Assembly (NCBI GenBank): GCA_027318915.1
Contig: DAHVOH010000036.1
Location: 1 to 31,593, forward strand
From: Clostridiales bacterium
GTDB taxonomy: Bacteria > Bacillota_E > Sulfobacillia > Sulfobacillales > JAIMBI01
Length of the DNA stretch: 31,593 nt
Reading direction: 5' to 3'
The translations under genes were made by a program, and so were the position numbers. Positions 30,887 through 31,593 of the stretch are shown piece after piece (within the stretch, counting starts at the first letter, position 1; every line of letters starts with the position of its first letter). Below the pieces are notes generated by a model. That model saw only the letters and a program-made list of their open reading frames with translations. It searched no databases and was not told the origin of the DNA.

Positions 30887-31593
30887 GTGAGCGACCACGC
30901 GGGAAACGTCGCCGATGTCCAGGTCGGCGACGCGATTCGACCGATGTTTCCGTCTCTGCGGCGCCGGCAGGGAGACCAGCCGGTCGTCTATCTGGATGGG
31001 CCGGGCGGCAGTCAGGTGCCGGACCTGGTGATTGACCGCATCGCCTCTTACTATCGAACGTCCAACGCCAACACGCACGGCGCCTTCGTCACCAGCCGGG
31101 AGACGGACCGGGTCGTGGCCGAGGCGCGGGCGGCCATGGCCGACTTTTTGCACGCGCCGCCCGGCGCCACCGTGTCCTTCGGCGCCAACATGACCACGCT
31201 CAACTTCGCGCTGGCCCACGCGGTGGCGCGCCGCCTGCAGCCCGGAGATGAAGTGGTGGTCACGGAGTTGGACCACGACGGCAATGTGGCTCCCTGGCTG
31301 ATGTTGAGCCAGCACGGCGTGGTGGTGCGGTGGGCGCCGCTGGCGGAGAACCGGATTGAACTCGACGTGCCCCGATTGTTGGACCTCATCGGGCCCAAGA
31401 CCCGCCTGGTGGCGCTGGGCATGGCCTCCAACGCCATCGGCACCATCACCGCCGTCCCCGCGGTTCGTCGGCGCACTCGGGACGTGGGAGCTTTGCTGGT
31501 GCTGGATGCGGTGCATTATGCGCCGCACCAGCCGATTGACGCGGCCGCCCTCGCGCCCGACTTTCTGTTGTGCTCCGCGTACAAATTTTTTGG
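30887..31593 (+). CDS. Cysteine-desulfurase-like class V aminotransferase, 5' part (runs off window)
   Basis: The first 235 residues of a fold-type I PLP enzyme. Motifs: PVVYLDGPGGSQVP, NANTHGAF, FGANMTTLNFALA, TELDHDGNVAPW (His130), LVLDAVHYAPH (Asp207) and, at the edge, SAYKFF with the PLP lysine Lys233. The YLDGPGGSQ start and the SAYKFFG site recall the VC1184-type branch of cysteine desulfurase-like proteins rather than housekeeping IscS/SufS. The C-terminal third, where a catalytic cysteine would lie, is outside the window, so desulfurase activity cannot be judged. AAAGGAGGAG precedes GTG 30887. Divergent from pncA. Confidence 0.87.
   Translation, partial: MSDHAGNVADVQVGDAIRPMFPSLRRRQGDQPVVYLDGPGGSQVPDLVIDRIASYYRTSNANTHGAFVTSRETDRVVAEARAAMADFLHAPPGATVSFGANMTTLNFALAHAVARRLQPGDEVVVTELDHDGNVAPWLMLSQHGVVVRWAPLAENRIELDVPRLLDLIGPKTRLVALGMASNAIGTITAVPAVRRRTRDVGALLVLDAVHYAPHQPIDAAALAPDFLLCSAYKFF

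Overview
The window is about two-thirds G+C by eye, with GC-rich third codon positions and strong AGGAGG-type ribosome binding sites. It looks like a bacterial chromosome from a high-GC member of the Bacillota, of the Sulfobacillus / Thermaerobacter / Symbiobacterium kind. That placement is inferred from gene types: a YtkL-type (UPF0173) hydrolase, a possible small spore protein, a PcsB-like coiled-coil transglycosylase and a Gram-positive style OmpR two-component pair. No rRNA, tRNA, CRISPR array, phage or intact insertion sequence was recognised. Roughly 28 protein genes are supported.

Layout. 1-4.2 kb: the end of a type I glutamine synthetase gene, a secreted two-repeat protein, a small membrane protein and a response regulator/histidine kinase operon. 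4.2-7.6 kb: a DEDDy exonuclease gene divergent from a tightly coupled four-gene operon (HAD phosphatase, UPF0173 metallo-hydrolase, Cas4-like Fe-S nuclease, OsmC). 7.7-10.0 kb: two tandem PLP trans-sulfuration enzymes, the second with an altered active site. 10.4-14.8 kb: thioredoxin with a clear terminator, a spore-protein-like small ORF, a divergent YchF-family NTPase, hemL and an extended lgt. 15.6-17.4 kb: moaD, moaE and an MFS transporter. 17.4-20.4 kb: a 997-residue c-di-GMP enzyme. 20.7-24.4 kb: a crotonase-family enzyme, a branched-chain aminotransferase and a ThDP-dependent enzyme. 24.4-28.6 kb: a gene-poor stretch with a broken RibD-like reductase gene and two orphan membrane-anchored proteins. 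28.8-31.6 kb: a cell-wall lytic transglycosylase, nicotinamidase and the start of a cysteine-desulfurase-like gene.

The most striking item is the protein at 17450-20443. Its motifs read LOV (photoactive Cys and flavin contacts present), GGDEF, globin-coupled-sensor globin (proximal His present), GAF and EAL (catalytic residues present). Blue-light, heme-gas and GAF-ligand sensing would thus be combined with both synthesis and breakdown of c-di-GMP in one chain, with the sensors placed between the two catalytic domains.

Other points: two genes (the response regulator and moaE) have a TATACT box exactly six bases before ATG and no Shine-Dalgarno, the geometry of leaderless mRNAs; the second trans-sulfuration paralogue has Gln where the family has its PLP-stacking Tyr; and the RibD-like gene carries one frameshift and one nonsense codon. 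Nothing here could be compared with a database, so family calls rest on motif recognition.
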